Assembly: GCA_031292575.1 (NCBI GenBank)
Contig: JARLGX010000009.1
Coordinates: forward strand, 1 to 64,000
Length of the DNA: 64,000 nt
Source of the DNA: Paludibacter sp.
GTDB lineage: Bacteria; Bacteroidota; Bacteroidia; Bacteroidales; Paludibacteraceae
Reading direction: 5' to 3'
A program made the translations under genes and the position numbers. The notes under the pieces were generated by a model that was not told the origin of the DNA, did no database searches, and worked only from the letters and a program-made list of their open reading frames with translations. Of this stretch, positions 17,796 to 29,148 are shown one piece after another (position 1 is the first letter of the stretch; the number at the start of each line of letters is the position of its first letter).

Positions 17796-18014
17796 ATGGC
17801 CAAGCAAACAGCAATTGAACAAGATGGAAAGATAATCGAAGCATTATCTAATGCCATGTTTCGCGTAGAGTTGGAAAACGGTCACGTAATTACAGCTCAT
17901 ATCTCAGGCAAAATGCGTATGCATTATATAAAAATTTTGCCAGGCGATAAAGTAAAAGTTGAAATGTCACCTTACGATTTGTCAAAAGGAAGAATCTCTT
18001 TTAGATATAAATAA
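17796..18014 (+). CDS. infA: Translation initiation factor IF-1
   Basis: IF-1 is an OB-fold protein that occupies the 30S A site during initiation. The 72-residue product starts [20 protein letters not shown] and contains [20 protein letters not shown] and the C-terminal [15 protein letters not shown]. It is the canonical size and lies between map and rpmJ. Confidence 0.98.
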   Translation: MAKQTAIEQDGKIIEALSNAMFRVELENGHVITAHISGKMRMHYIKILPGDKVKVEMSPYDLSKGRISFRYK

Positions 18015-18031
18015 AATAAAAAATATTTCAC

Positions 18032-18148
18032 ATGAAAGTAAGAGCATCTGTAAAAAAGCGCACCGACGATTGTAAAATTGTTCGCCGGAAAGGTCGCTTG
18101 TATGTTATTAATAAAAAAAATCCTAAGTTTAAACAACGTCAGGGGTAA
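18032..18148 (+). CDS. rpmJ: 50S ribosomal protein L36, zinc-free type
   Basis: L36 is the smallest 50S protein. The 38-residue frame starts [20 protein letters not shown] and ends PKFKQRQG, both diagnostic. The classical protein holds zinc through three Cys and one His. Here only one Cys remains and the other ligand positions are replaced, so this is a C-minus version that should not bind zinc. It lies between infA and rpsM. Confidence 0.95.
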   Translation: MKVRASVKKRTDDCKIVRRKGRLYVINKKNPKFKQRQG

Positions 18149-18176
18149 TTCATTTATTTTAGAAAAAAAATAGTTT

Positions 18177-18557
18177 ATGGCTATAAGAATTGTCGGAGTA
18201 GATTTACCCCAAAACAAACGTGGGGAAGTTGGATTGACTTATATCTACGGAATAGGTCGCAATAGTGCAAAAAAGATTTTAGAAACTGCCGGTGTTGATA
18301 TCAACATCAAAGTGAAAGATTGGACAGACGACCAAGCATCTAAGATCCGCGAGATCATAGGAACAGGATACAAAGTTGAAGGTGACCTTCGCTCTGAAGT
18401 GCAAACAAACATCAAGCGATTGATGGATATTGGTTGCTACCGTGGAGTTCGCCACCGTATCGGTCTTCCTTTGAGAGGTCAAAGTACGAAAAATAACGCT
18501 CGTACTCGTAAAGGTAAAAAGAAAACAGTTGCTAACAAGAAAAAAGCAACCAAATAA
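18177..18557 (+). CDS. rpsM: 30S ribosomal protein S13
   Basis: S13 forms intersubunit bridges from the 30S head and touches P-site tRNA. The 126-residue product begins [20 protein letters not shown] and carries the C-terminal signature [20 protein letters not shown], then a basic tail rich in Lys. It starts the alpha operon genes, 28 bases after rpmJ. Confidence 0.97.
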   Translation: MAIRIVGVDLPQNKRGEVGLTYIYGIGRNSAKKILETAGVDINIKVKDWTDDQASKIREIIGTGYKVEGDLRSEVQTNIKRLMDIGCYRGVRHRIGLPLRGQSTKNNARTRKGKKKTVANKKKATK

Positions 18558-18609
18558 GAAGTTATTAACTGTTTGCGAATTTTAGAAAAAGCAAAATAAT
18601 AGAAATAAT

Positions 18610-18999
18610 ATGGCAAAGAAAACAGTTGCAGCCAAAAAAAGAGTCGTTAAAGTCGACGGTGTAGGACAATTGCATGTACACTCTTCATTTAACAACATTA
18701 TTGTTACACTTACTAATGGTGATGGTCAGGTTATATCTTGGTCTTCAGCAGGTAAGATGGGATTCAGAGGCTCAAAGAAAAACACTCCTTATGCAGCCCA
18801 AATGGCCGCCCAGGATTGCTCAAAAGTTGCATTAGACTTAGGCTTAAAAAAAGTAAAAGCTTACGTAAAAGGTCCCGGGAATGGTCGTGAATCAGCCATT
18901 CGTACCATTCATGGTGCTGGTATTGAAGTAACCGAGATTGTTGACGTTACTCCACTTCCACACAATGGTTGTCGTCCTCCTAAACGTCGTAGAGTGTAA
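18610..18999 (+). CDS. rpsK: 30S ribosomal protein S11
   Basis: S11 sits on the 30S platform and contacts mRNA near the E site. The 129-residue product contains [36 protein letters not shown] and the C-terminal [18 protein letters not shown], all family signatures. A structured 145-base spacer separates it from rpsD, much longer than other gaps in this operon. Confidence 0.98.
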   Translation: MAKKTVAAKKRVVKVDGVGQLHVHSSFNNIIVTLTNGDGQVISWSSAGKMGFRGSKKNTPYAAQMAAQDCSKVALDLGLKKVKAYVKGPGNGRESAIRTIHGAGIEVTEIVDVTPLPHNGCRPPKRRRV

Positions 19000-19144
19000 T
19001 TTGTAATCGGGTTTCCTTGCTTAGTAATTGGTGAAATTTTTAAATTGATTGCATTACAAACCTCTCTGCAATCGCGGCTGTGTTAAGTTTCAACCGATTT
19101 GTGCTCGTGGAACACATAATCAATTTTAAACAAAAAAAGAAAAA
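19000..19144 (+). promoter_or_regulatory. Structured leader upstream of rpsD (candidate S4 autoregulatory RNA)
   Basis: The 145-base rpsK-rpsD spacer has a closing stem TTTGTAAT (19000-19007) with ATTACAAA (19053-19060), and a second pair AATCG..CGATT further along with GTG..CAC near the 3' end. S4 commonly represses its own operon through an mRNA leader. From memory, rpsD leaders have been proposed in Bacteroidia, but I could not compare the sequences. The assignment is inference from position and pairing. Confidence 0.5.
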
Positions 19145-19750
19145 ATGGCAAGATATATTGGACCAAAGTCAAGAATAGCACGTAAGTTTGGTGAAGCTAT
19201 TTTCGGACCAGACAAAGTGTTGGCTAAAAAGAATTATCCTCCAGGACAACATGGTCAGGGTCGTCGTAAAAAAACATCAGAATACGGTATTCAGCTGCGC
19301 GAAAAACAAAAAGCTAAATATACTTACGGTGTTTTGGAAAAGCAATTTCGTAACATGTACGAAAAAGCTCATAGCACTAAAGGTGTTACAGGTGAAGTTT
19401 TATTACAATTATTAGAAGCCCGCTTAGATAACCTTGTTTATCGGTTGGGATTTGCTCCAACACGCTCTGGTGCTCGTCAATTAGTAAGTCACAAGCACAT
19501 CACTGTTGATGGGAAAGTAGTAAATATCGCTTCATATCATGTTCGCCCAGGTCAAGTTATTGCAGTTCGTGAAAAGGACAAATCAATGGAAGTAATCAAC
19601 ACTTCATTGAATGGCTTTAACCATAGCAAATATCCTTGGATTGAATGGAATGCAGCTTCCATGTCAGGAGTATTCTTACACATTCCTGAACGTGAAGATA
19701 TTCCTGAAAATATCAAAGAACAATTAATCGTTGAGTTATACTCTAAATAA
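19145..19750 (+). CDS. rpsD: 30S ribosomal protein S4
   Basis: S4 nucleates 30S assembly and is a translational repressor in many bacteria. The 201-residue product starts [20 protein letters not shown] and has the S4 RNA-binding signature [20 protein letters not shown], followed by [19 protein letters not shown]. The N-terminal zinc-binding cysteines of some S4 proteins are absent. It is followed by rpoA after 11 bases. Confidence 0.98.
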   Translation: MARYIGPKSRIARKFGEAIFGPDKVLAKKNYPPGQHGQGRRKKTSEYGIQLREKQKAKYTYGVLEKQFRNMYEKAHSTKGVTGEVLLQLLEARLDNLVYRLGFAPTRSGARQLVSHKHITVDGKVVNIASYHVRPGQVIAVREKDKSMEVINTSLNGFNHSKYPWIEWNAASMSGVFLHIPEREDIPENIKEQLIVELYSK

Positions 19751-19761
19751 TAAGTGAATCC

Positions 19762-20754
19762 ATGGCTATATTAGCATTTCAAAAGCCTGAAAAGGTAATC
19801 ATGTTGGAAGCTGACGCTTTTCAAGGGAAATTTGAATTTCGTCCGTTGGAACCCGGTTACGGTATTACAATAGGTAATGCTTTGCGCCGTATCCTCTTGT
19901 CTTCTCTCGAAGGTTTCGCTATTACTTCCATTAAAATAGAAGGTATTGATCATGAGTATTCTACTATTCCTGGAGTAATTGATGATGTTACAAACATCAT
20001 TCTGAATTTGAAACAAGTACGCTTCAAACAAATTGTTGAAGACATCGAAAATGAAAAAGTAACTATTAATGTTTCTGGTGCAACTTCTTTTAAAGCCGGT
20101 GATATTGGAAAATATTTTACCGGATTTGAAGTACTAAATCCAAAACTGGTTATATGCCAACTCGATTCTTCTGCTAATTTTCAGATTGATATTACAGTAA
20201 ACAAGGGACGTGGCTATTCTCCTTCCGAAGATAACAAAACCGCTAACAGCGAGATTGGTGTTATTCCGATTGATGCTATCTTTACTCCTATTCGTAACGT
20301 AAAGTATTCTATTGAAAACTATCGGGTAGAACAAGTTACTGATTATGAAAAATTAGTATTGGAAATCAGTACCGATGGTTCTATTCACCCAAAAGAAGCT
20401 TTGAAGGAAGCAGCTAAGATTTTGATTCATCACTTTATGCTGTTCTCTGACGAAAAAATTTCGTTAGAAGTTAGTGAAGGTGAAGGAAGCGATGAGTTTG
20501 ACGAAGAAATCCTGCATATGCGTCAATTACTGAAAACAAAGTTGACTGACCTCGAACTTTCTGTTCGCGCTCTCAATTGTTTGAAAGCTGCTGATGTTGA
20601 CACTTTGGGTCAATTGGCCGGATATCACCGTCATGATTTATTGAAGTTCCGTAACTTTGGTAAAAAATCGTTAACCGAGTTAGAAGAAAAATTAGAAAGC
20701 TTGAATTTATCCTTCGGAATGGATATTGCCAAATATAAATTAGATAAAGACTAA
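19762..20754 (+). CDS. rpoA: DNA-directed RNA polymerase subunit alpha
   Basis: The alpha subunit dimer is the assembly platform of RNA polymerase and contacts activators and UP elements. The 330-residue product has the N-terminal dimerisation domain with [20 protein letters not shown] and, after a short acidic linker around residue 245, the C-terminal DNA-binding domain with [18 protein letters not shown]. Length and domain order are standard. Confidence 0.98.
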   Translation: MAILAFQKPEKVIMLEADAFQGKFEFRPLEPGYGITIGNALRRILLSSLEGFAITSIKIEGIDHEYSTIPGVIDDVTNIILNLKQVRFKQIVEDIENEKVTINVSGATSFKAGDIGKYFTGFEVLNPKLVICQLDSSANFQIDITVNKGRGYSPSEDNKTANSEIGVIPIDAIFTPIRNVKYSIENYRVEQVTDYEKLVLEISTDGSIHPKEALKEAAKILIHHFMLFSDEKISLEVSEGEGSDEFDEEILHMRQLLKTKLTDLELSVRALNCLKAADVDTLGQLAGYHRHDLLKFRNFGKKSLTELEEKLESLNLSFGMDIAKYKLDKD

Positions 20755-20759
20755 AAGAG

Positions 20760-21266
20760 ATGAGACATAATAAAAAATTCAACCACTTAGGCCGTACAAC
20801 ATCTCACAGAAAGGCAATGTTGTCCAATATGGCTACTTCTCTTATTCAACATAAGAGAATCGCTACTACGCTTGCAAAGGCAAAGGCTTTGCAGGTTTAT
20901 GTAGAACCACTTTTGACAAAATCGAAAGATGATACCACACACTCACGTCGTATGGTTTTTAGTCACTTACAAAATAAAGAAATGGTCACTGAACTGTTTC
21001 AAAATGTATCAGTGAAAATTGCAAATCGTCCCGGAGGATACACCCGCATTTTACGCACAGGTTTCCGTCAAGGGGATAATGCCGAAATGTGTATTATCGA
21101 GTTAGTAGATTACAACGAAAATATGTTGAAAGAAAAAGCTACTAAGAAAGCTGCCCGTACACGTCGTGCAGGTAGTGCAAAAAAAGCTGAAACTGTTGCT
21201 CCGGTAGCTTCTGCGCCTGTAGAAACACCTGTTGTTCCTACAGAAGAAACATCTGTTGCAGAATAA
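20760..21266 (+). CDS. rplQ: 50S ribosomal protein L17 with Ala-rich tail
   Basis: L17 is a 50S protein close to the tunnel exit. The 168-residue product has the conserved core [20 protein letters not shown] and [20 protein letters not shown]. It is about 40 residues longer than E. coli L17 because of a C-terminal tail rich in Ala, Lys, Val, Pro and Glu that looks disordered. It is the last gene of the translation block and is followed by a hairpin terminator. Confidence 0.97.
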   Translation: MRHNKKFNHLGRTTSHRKAMLSNMATSLIQHKRIATTLAKAKALQVYVEPLLTKSKDDTTHSRRMVFSHLQNKEMVTELFQNVSVKIANRPGGYTRILRTGFRQGDNAEMCIIELVDYNENMLKEKATKKAARTRRAGSAKKAETVAPVASAPVETPVVPTEETSVAE

Positions 21267-21290
21267 ATAAAATACGTTTCGTATTTAAAA

Positions 21291-21326
21291 AAGAGGTACA
21301 AACTTAGGTTTGTTCCTCTTTTTTTT
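21291..21326 (+). terminator. Rho-independent terminator after rplQ
   Basis: AAGAGGTACAAAC pairs with GTTTGTTCCTCTT with one mismatch around a TTAG loop, followed by a run of T residues to 21326. It ends the 18-kb ribosomal transcription unit. Confidence 0.85.
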
Positions 21327-21444
21327 GAATCTGTTATGCCGAAGAATAAACTTATACTGTACAGAATATATTATAAAATATTGTCCACACAAAAATATCG
21401 ATTTCTCTTTAAAGTTTTTAATACCTTTAAATTATAAACGCTAC

Positions 21445-21471
21445 AAAAAAGGCTACGATAATTCGTAGCCT
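21445..21471 (-). terminator. Rho-independent terminator of the ATP synthase operon
   Basis: On the minus strand, AGGCTACGA and TCGTAGCCT form a perfect 9-bp stem on a 4-base loop followed by TTTTTT. It lies 20 bases past the atpG stop codon. With the rplQ terminator it insulates the two convergent operons. Confidence 0.85.
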
Positions 21472-21490
21472 CTCAAAAAAATAATAACTA

Positions 21491-22357
21491 TTAATTCTGT
21501 CCAAATGAACCACCCACAATATCAAGTAATTCGTTGGTAATAGCTTGCTGGCGGGATTTGTTATATTGCAACGAAAGATCTTGCAACAAATCAGTTGCAT
21601 TATCTGTAGCAATTTGCATGGCCATAGTGCGCGCCGCATGTTCCGAAGCATTAGAATCAAGCAGAGCTGTGTAAATCTTCAGACGGAGTACCTTTGGTAT
21701 CAATTCTGCCATGATTGTTTCCCTGTCTGGTTCAACAATGTAATCAAGTGCCACACTTCCCTTTTCAGCCGATTGCAGTTGAATGGGTAAGAAGGTTTCG
21801 GATGTCAGCACCTGTGAACTTTTGCTTACAAAATGGTGATAGATGAGTTCTACTTTATCAATGTTTTTATCTTTGAACATCTGAATTAAATTATCAGCTA
21901 ATTCTACTGAAGCAGTATAACTTGGCTTATCAGCCAGTGAATCAAAGTTTGATTCCGGTTCAAAACCTAACTTCCGGCTGGCTTTTGCCACCTTTTTACC
22001 AACAGGGAAAATCAATAAATGTTCCCTGCCCAATGATTGATATTTCTCAACGGTTTGAGTCAGTAACTTTGAAACATTGGAATTATAACCCCCACATAAA
22101 CTTGAATTCGATGAAAAAACAATAATTGCAACACGTCTTACATCGCGCACTTCTGAAAAAACAGACGAATTAGATTCTTCTGCACTCAGGAAATTGCTAA
22201 GTAAACCATTCATTCGTTGCTCATAGGGGAAAAAATTCTCAATGGTCTTCTGGGCTTTACGCAATTTTGCAGAAGACACCATCTTCATAGCCGATGTAAT
22301 CTTCTGGGTCGACTTTACCGACTGAATGCGTGATTTAATTTCCTTTAATGTTGACAT
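21491..22357 (-). CDS. atpG: ATP synthase gamma subunit
   Basis: The gamma subunit is the central rotor shaft of F1. The 288-residue product has the N-terminal helix MSTLKEIKSRIQSVKSTQKI followed by TSAMKMVSSAKLRKAQ, and the C-terminal helix ASEHAARTMAMQIATDNATD, which form the coiled coil inside the alpha/beta hexamer. It is the last gene of the minus-strand operon, 62 bases after atpA. Confidence 0.97.
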   Translation of the reverse strand: MSTLKEIKSRIQSVKSTQKITSAMKMVSSAKLRKAQKTIENFFPYEQRMNGLLSNFLSAEESNSSVFSEVRDVRRVAIIVFSSNSSLCGGYNSNVSKLLTQTVEKYQSLGREHLLIFPVGKKVAKASRKLGFEPESNFDSLADKPSYTASVELADNLIQMFKDKNIDKVELIYHHFVSKSSQVLTSETFLPIQLQSAEKGSVALDYIVEPDRETIMAELIPKVLRLKIYTALLDSNASEHAARTMAMQIATDNATDLLQDLSLQYNKSRQQAITNELLDIVGGSFGQN

Positions 22358-22419
22358 TTTTTAATTTGCAATTTACCATTGAAAACTATAAATTCGTATA
22401 AACAAATAACCGTCAGATG

Positions 22420-24012
22420 TTAACTATTGACTAAAACTCTTTTTGCAACGTCTCCTGCAACTTGTTTGATAATGTCAGTTACCTCGTCGTTTATAATTCC
22501 TTTTTTGATTACATCGAGTACATCAACTTGATGTGTTAATTCCAGTACCATCAAAAATTCTCTTTGGAACTCAGGCACTTTGGTCAGTGGAACATTGGCC
22601 AGTAAGCCATTTGTTCCGCAGTAGAGTACTGCCACTTGTTTCTCAACCGATAACGGTTCATGCAAAGCCTGAACAAGTAATCGTGTGTTTTTTTGACCTT
22701 TATCAATGGTCATAGCTGTTACAGGATCCATGTCGCCACCAAATTTGGTAAATGCTTCCAGTTCGCGGAACTGTGCCTGATCCATTTTCAAGGTACCGGC
22801 TACTTTTTTCATGGCTTTAATTTGAGCATTACCGCCCACACGCGAAACCGAAATACCTACGTTGATAGCCGGACGATTCCCCTGATTGAATAAATCGGTA
22901 TCAAGGAATATCTGACCGTCGGTAATTGAAATTACGTTGGTAGGAATATAGGCCGAAACGTCGCCGGCTTGTGTTTCAATAATTGGCAATGCAGTTAGTG
23001 AACCGCCGCCTTTTACTTTCCCTTTCAAGCTTTCGGGTAAATCATTCATTTGTTCGGCAACTTCCTGTTGTGAAATAACACGGGCAGCTCTTTCGAGTAA
23101 ACGTGAGTGCAAGTAGAAAATATCACCCGGGTAAGCTTCACGCCCGGAAGGACGACGAAGAATCAACGAAACTTCGCGGTATGCAACTGCTTGTTTTGAT
23201 AAATCATCGTACACTACCAAGGCATGACGACCGGTGTCGCGGAAGAGTTCGCCAATGGATGCACCTGCAAATGGGGCATAATACTGTAAAGCAGCAGGAT
23301 CGGAAGCCGTAGCCGAAACAATTACTGTATAATCCATTGCTCCGTGCTCCAACAGTGTATTGTAAATAGCAGCAACTGTAGAACCTTTTTGGCCGATAGC
23401 TACATAGATACAATATACAGGATCACCTGCTTCAAAATTTGATCTCTGATTAATGATGGTATCAATTGCCACACTCGTTTTGCCTGTCTGGCGGTCACCA
23501 ATAATCAACTCACGTTGTCCCCGTCCGATTGGAATCATAGCATCAACTGCTTTCAATCCTGTTTGCAGCGGCTGATTAACAGGTTGTCTGTAAATAACTC
23601 CGGGAGCTTTACGTTCGAGTGGCATTTCAATCAACTCGCCGCTGATTTTTCCTTTGCCATCAATTGGTTCACCCAGTGGATTGATAACCCTGCCGAGCAT
23701 ACCCTCACCCACATTGATAGAAGCTACCAGTTTTGTGCGTTTTACAGTATACCCTTCTTTAATTCGACTGGAAGGTCCAAGCAACACGGCTCCAACATTA
23801 TCTTCTTCCAAATTCATCACAATGGCTTTGATTCCGTTCTCAAACTCCAATAATTCGTTGGCTTCAGCGTTGCGTAGTCCATAAATACGAACTACACCGT
23901 CACCGACTTGCAGTACTGTGCCTACTTCGTCGAACTGAACAGTGGTGTCAATTCCTTCGAGTTGCATCCGAAGTATTTCAGATACTTCGCTCACCTTAAT
24001 ATTATCAGACAT
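22420..24012 (-). CDS. atpA: ATP synthase alpha subunit
   Basis: The alpha subunit forms the non-catalytic sites of the F1 hexamer. The 530-residue product has the P-loop GDRQTGKTS (172-180), a beta-barrel N-terminal domain, and a helical C-terminal domain. The conserved segments [15 protein letters not shown] and [14 protein letters not shown] are present. It overlaps no neighbour and lies 21 bases after atpH. No unusual residues were noticed. Confidence 0.98.
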   Translation of the reverse strand: MSDNIKVSEVSEILRMQLEGIDTTVQFDEVGTVLQVGDGVVRIYGLRNAEANELLEFENGIKAIVMNLEEDNVGAVLLGPSSRIKEGYTVKRTKLVASINVGEGMLGRVINPLGEPIDGKGKISGELIEMPLERKAPGVIYRQPVNQPLQTGLKAVDAMIPIGRGQRELIIGDRQTGKTSVAIDTIINQRSNFEAGDPVYCIYVAIGQKGSTVAAIYNTLLEHGAMDYTVIVSATASDPAALQYYAPFAGASIGELFRDTGRHALVVYDDLSKQAVAYREVSLILRRPSGREAYPGDIFYLHSRLLERAARVISQQEVAEQMNDLPESLKGKVKGGGSLTALPIIETQAGDVSAYIPTNVISITDGQIFLDTDLFNQGNRPAINVGISVSRVGGNAQIKAMKKVAGTLKMDQAQFRELEAFTKFGGDMDPVTAMTIDKGQKNTRLLVQALHEPLSVEKQVAVLYCGTNGLLANVPLTKVPEFQREFLMVLELTHQVDVLDVIKKGIINDEVTDIIKQVAGDVAKRVLVNS

Positions 24013-24033
24013 CTTGTATTTAATTAGGGGGCT

Positions 24034-24588
24034 TTAAACAGTTTTTTTATTTTTCTCACTATATTCCTTCTTAATTCTGCGAAGTTGACCGGAGATGCTG
24101 GCATCCCAACGAACAAAATCAACCTCGAACATAAATCCTCCCAGAATTTCTTTGTCAATTATTTTTTCTATTTCAATGGTTCCGCCAGTTGTGTTTTCAA
24201 CCAGTGTCATCAATCGTTTTTCAACTGCAGGATTAACAGCAGAAGCAGTAATTAGTTTTCCATAATGAATATCCTTCTGCTTGCGATATAAATCAATATA
24301 TTTCAGCATTATGTTTTGTAAATTAATTTCCCGGTCATTTCCCAGTAATAAATCCACAAAACGTTCAAGAGGCTTGCTTGTATTTCCTCCTGCAGCCAAA
24401 AGGATGATTTTCCGTTTATCTGCCTTTGCCAACACCGGATTATCCAACACAGTCCGCAATTCACTGAATTTCGAAAAGCTTTGTATAATTGACTTTGCTT
24501 CGGTGTACACGCGATCCTGATTCTTGCTCACATTGGCAAAATCTAACAAAGCAGTGGCGTAACGAACCGATATGAGTCCTGTATTCAT
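24034..24588 (-). CDS. atpH: ATP synthase delta subunit
   Basis: The delta subunit links the peripheral stalk to the top of F1. The 184-residue product starts MNTGLISVRYATALLDFANV, where RYAxAL is the family N-terminal motif, and ends with a domain containing IDKEILGGFMFEVDFVRWDA, which matches the conserved GGxxxxxGxxxxDxS region. The usual D-x-S near the end is WDASISGQLRR here. Confidence 0.95.
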   Translation of the reverse strand: MNTGLISVRYATALLDFANVSKNQDRVYTEAKSIIQSFSKFSELRTVLDNPVLAKADKRKIILLAAGGNTSKPLERFVDLLLGNDREINLQNIMLKYIDLYRKQKDIHYGKLITASAVNPAVEKRLMTLVENTTGGTIEIEKIIDKEILGGFMFEVDFVRWDASISGQLRRIKKEYSEKNKKTV

Positions 24589-24674
24589 TATTGATTTATG
24601 ATTTTTAATTTATAATTGACGATTGAACCAGAATAAACCTGCAAACTAATTAACCAGTTGACCAATCAACCAAT

Positions 24675-25175
24675 TTACGATTTAGAGATATTGATTTCGT
24701 CGAGCAAGCGGTTAATCATATCCATTTGCTCATCTTTCTTTTCCAATTGTCCACGAAGAATTTTTTCGGCAATATCCACGGATAATTCAGCAACCTGACG
24801 GCGAATGTCACGAATTGCATCTTCTTTCTCAATCAGAATTTGCTTTCTGGCTTCTTCCACTAATTTTGATGCCTCGAGGCTTGCTTTTTCTTTCGCATCA
24901 TTAATCAGCATGTCACGGGTTTGAGCTGCTTCGTTCATGATTTTCACTTGCTCACGACGGGCATTATCCACGATAACTTCACCCTGAGTTTTTACCTTTG
25001 CCATTTGCTCGTAAGCTTGTTTAGCAATAAGAAGCGACTCATCAATGTAAGTCTTGCGGCTTTCCACCATTTTAATAATCACTGGGAAACCGTACTTTAC
25101 AAGTACAAACGCTACTATCCCAAAGGATAGCAACATCCAGAACAGCAGACCGGAATCAGGCAATAATAACGACAT
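24675..25175 (-). CDS. atpF: ATP synthase subunit b
   Basis: Subunit b forms the peripheral stator stalk. The 166-residue product has one N-terminal membrane helix (about residues 7-27, LLFWMLLSFGIVAFVLVKYG) followed by a long charged coiled coil of alternating Lys, Glu and Ala. Its C-terminal part contacts delta. The spacer to atpH contains AT-rich simple sequence with TTGGTT-like units similar to that before atpC. Confidence 0.96.
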   Translation of the reverse strand: MSLLLPDSGLLFWMLLSFGIVAFVLVKYGFPVIIKMVESRKTYIDESLLIAKQAYEQMAKVKTQGEVIVDNARREQVKIMNEAAQTRDMLINDAKEKASLEASKLVEEARKQILIEKEDAIRDIRRQVAELSVDIAEKILRGQLEKKDEQMDMINRLLDEINISKS

Positions 25176-25240
25176 AATTCAATGGGTTTACAATTGATAA
25201 TTGACAGTTGATTTAATATCTCAACTGACTTAAATCTTTG

Positions 25241-25261
25241 ATTTTAAGCCTTTGGCTAAAA

Positions 25262-25262
<1 letters not shown>
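25241..25262 (-). promoter_or_regulatory. Hairpin at the 3' end of atpE
   Basis: ATTTTA(A)GCC (25241-25250) and GGCTAAAAT (25254-25262) form a stem with a single bulged base and a 3-base loop, touching the atpE stop codon. Its place right behind the gene whose product is needed in the highest copy number suggests an mRNA-stabilising role, which is inference. Confidence 0.4.
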
Positions 25263-25552
<290 letters not shown>

Positions 25553-25643
25553 TTAAAGACAAAGTTTATAATTTTTTTTCTATTTAATTCTAAAAATCCT
25601 TAGCACCTTAAAGCTCCCGCTCAAAGAATGATTTAGTGGTACA

Positions 25644-26738
25644 TTATTCTTTGATTTCTTCGTGAACGTGATGTGGTTCAATCCGTGCCAATCCAATAAA
25701 TACTGCCGACAACATGGTGAAAATATAAGCCTGAATGTAGGCCACCAATAGCTCTACTATATTAATGAACAATGTCATTATGACTGAAACCACCGTCATA
25801 CTTGTATTCATAGCCTGACCCATGCTTACCGTGACAAAGATTAAGCAGGTTAATCCCAACACAATTGAGTGTCCTGCAATCATATTGGCAAAAAGACGAA
25901 TCATCAATGCAAATGGTTTTGTGAAAACGCCGACAATTTCTATAGCAGGCATAATTGGAATCGGAGCTTTAAGCCAGAGCGGCACTTCAGGCCAAAAGAT
26001 TTCTTTCCAGTACTCTTTTGATCCTGAAATATTTACAATTATAAATGTAATAATTGCCAGTACAAAGGTTATGGCAATATTACCTGTAACATTTGCCCCA
26101 CCCGGGAAAATAGGAATTAGCCCCATCAAATTATTGATAAAAACAAAAAAGAATACTGTCAGCAAATAAGGGGCATATCGTTTGTAATCTTTTCCTATTC
26201 CCGGCTTTATAACATCATCATTTATGTTCATGATAAACATTTCCATAAATCCGACAAACCCTTTTTTCGATTCAAAATTATCTTTCTTATACGAACGGGC
26301 AACCGACATGATAATAATAATAAGCAATAAACTATTGAAAAGCAATGCAAAAACGACCTTTGTTATGGAAATATCAAAAGGACGAACTTCATTTCCGTCA
26401 GCAGTTTTTTCCACAATTTTTCCCTTGTATTTTCCATCAACAGCTATTGACAATCCTTCGTAACTTGCACCTTCGAGAAGAGCAGAAGATAAAAAGACGT
26501 GCCATCCGGTAGTTTTACTATAAACAATCACCGGCAATGGAATAGAGATTTCGTTATTTCCCCATTTGGTTATATGCCATTGATATGAATCTCCAACGTG
26601 TTCCAAAATGAACGATTTTACATCGAAAGAGCCTTTCTCTGATGAAGCCGGAGAGCTAGGTTCATTAGCCATGACCGGAGAAACCGACATGAATGCTAAA
26701 ATGGCTATTAAACCGAATATTTTATGTAAACTACTCAT
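25644..26738 (-). CDS. atpB: ATP synthase subunit a with periplasmic N-terminal domain
   Basis: Subunit a provides the half-channels for ions next to the c-ring. The 364-residue product is about 90 residues longer than E. coli subunit a. It starts with a signal-peptide-like helix ending PVMANEPSS, then a roughly 100-residue predicted periplasmic segment, then the membrane domain. The essential arginine is in FALMIRLFANMIAGH. It overlaps the upstream small membrane gene by 8 bases. Confidence 0.96.
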   Translation of the reverse strand: MSSLHKIFGLIAILAFMSVSPVMANEPSSPASSEKGSFDVKSFILEHVGDSYQWHITKWGNNEISIPLPVIVYSKTTGWHVFLSSALLEGASYEGLSIAVDGKYKGKIVEKTADGNEVRPFDISITKVVFALLFNSLLLIIIIMSVARSYKKDNFESKKGFVGFMEMFIMNINDDVIKPGIGKDYKRYAPYLLTVFFFVFINNLMGLIPIFPGGANVTGNIAITFVLAIITFIIVNISGSKEYWKEIFWPEVPLWLKAPIPIMPAIEIVGVFTKPFALMIRLFANMIAGHSIVLGLTCLIFVTVSMGQAMNTSMTVVSVIMTLFINIVELLVAYIQAYIFTMLSAVFIGLARIEPHHVHEEIKE

Positions 26739-27132
26739 TTCCTTTGCTTTTTTTAATTTCCTTTTCTGTAAGATAGAAATAATAAGTTTCTAAAGCCAGA
26801 TATAACAGGTAAAATGAAATAAATACAAGACCAAATTCTTTCAATTGAACTCTTACTGCTAAGAAATAAATTCCGGCAAAAATTAAACTGACAAAAACTT
26901 TTGATAAACGCAATAACATATATAAATTCACCGTCTTACGTGGATTTTCTATGTTAGGATGATCTAAAATTGAAATAAAAATAATACCTATTACAAAAAA
27001 GAATGTCGGGACATACGGATACCAGGCAAAATAATACTTTGGTAGAACAGCTTGTATTAACCACCAAATTCCCCAACCGCTTAAAAACATAACGACCGTA
27101 TGTATTATTACAAGTTTTCTTTTAAGCTCTTT
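26731..27132 (-). CDS. Small membrane protein of the ATP synthase operon (AtpI-like position)
   Basis: The 133-residue product (start at 27132, MKELKRKLV; an in-frame ATG at 27147 is also possible) has about four hydrophobic segments: two near residues 9-50, then around 70-90 and 100-120, and a charged Lys-rich C-terminus. It overlaps both atpC and atpB by a few bases, so it is translationally coupled. I do not see a clear match to AtpI, but the position between atpC and atpB suggests a Bacteroidetes counterpart that helps assemble the F0 ring. Confidence 0.75.
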   Translation of the reverse strand, partial: KELKRKLVIIHTVVMFLSGWGIWWLIQAVLPKYYFAWYPYVPTFFFVIGIIFISILDHPNIENPRKTVNLYMLLRLSKVFVSLIFAGIYFLAVRVQLKEFGLVFISFYLLYLALETYYFYLTEKEIKKSKGNE

Positions 27133-27373
27133 CATCCACCAATTCAAGACAAACCGTTACCAGATTTTTACTGATTTCAGCAAAACCGCCCTCTATATTC
27201 AATTCTGTTTCTTTTTTATCGACTGAAAAACTAATTTTACCTTTTACTAAAGATGAAATGAGTGCAGCATGATTTTCCCACACCGTAAAAAACCCACTTG
27301 TCCCAGGCAAAGTGACTGAGGTTACTTCGCCGGAAAAATATATTTGTTTGGGAGTGATTATGTCTAATTTCAT
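27122..27373 (-). CDS. atpC: ATP synthase epsilon subunit, short form
   Basis: Epsilon joins gamma to the c-ring. The ATG at 27373 gives 83 residues opening MKLDIITPKQIYFSGEVTSV. A longer reading adds 20 residues translated from the TTGGTT-type simple repeat and is rejected. Only the N-terminal beta-sandwich is present (GTSGFFTVWENHAALISSL is conserved). The two-helix C-terminal domain that inhibits ATP hydrolysis in E. coli is missing. Confidence 0.95.
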   Translation of the reverse strand: MKLDIITPKQIYFSGEVTSVTLPGTSGFFTVWENHAALISSLVKGKISFSVDKKETELNIEGGFAEISKNLVTVCLELVDERA

Positions 27374-27422
27374 GATTGGTTGATTAGTTTTTTGGTTAAT
27401 TGGTTGACTGGTTAATTGGTTA
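27374..27422. repeat. Degenerate TTGGTT(A/G)A(T/C) tandem repeat
   Basis: The atpD-atpC spacer is made of about five imperfect copies of a 9-base unit of the form TTGGTTGAT/TTGGTTAAT. A shorter, related piece (AACCAGTTGACCAATCAACC) lies in the atpH-atpF spacer near 24652-24671. Confidence 0.6.
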
Positions 27423-27481
27423 TTTTTGTTCAATAACTTATTTTCAAATTAACTTACTCTCCAATTAACTAATCCCCTGAT

Positions 27482-29023
<1,542 letters not shown>

Positions 29024-29055
29024 TTATTATTGTTCTATTTTTTAGAAATAAGTCG

Positions 29056-29086
29056 CAAATTTACATATAAAATTTGCATTACACAA
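29056..29086 (-). promoter_or_regulatory. Promoter of the ATP synthase operon
   Basis: Read on the minus strand, TTG (29086-29084), a 20-base spacer and TAAATTTG (29063-29056) match the Bacteroidetes consensus. It sits about 55 bases before the atpD start codon. Confidence 0.75.
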
Positions 29087-29148
29087 AAAAACATTCTTAT
29101 AAAAACCTAAATTTGATTTTCAAAATGACATCCTTTTAATCGTTAAAT

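Noticed and set aside
27374-27433. 20-residue upstream extension of atpC
   Set aside because: It is a translation of the TTGGTT repeat and lengthens epsilon without any family match.
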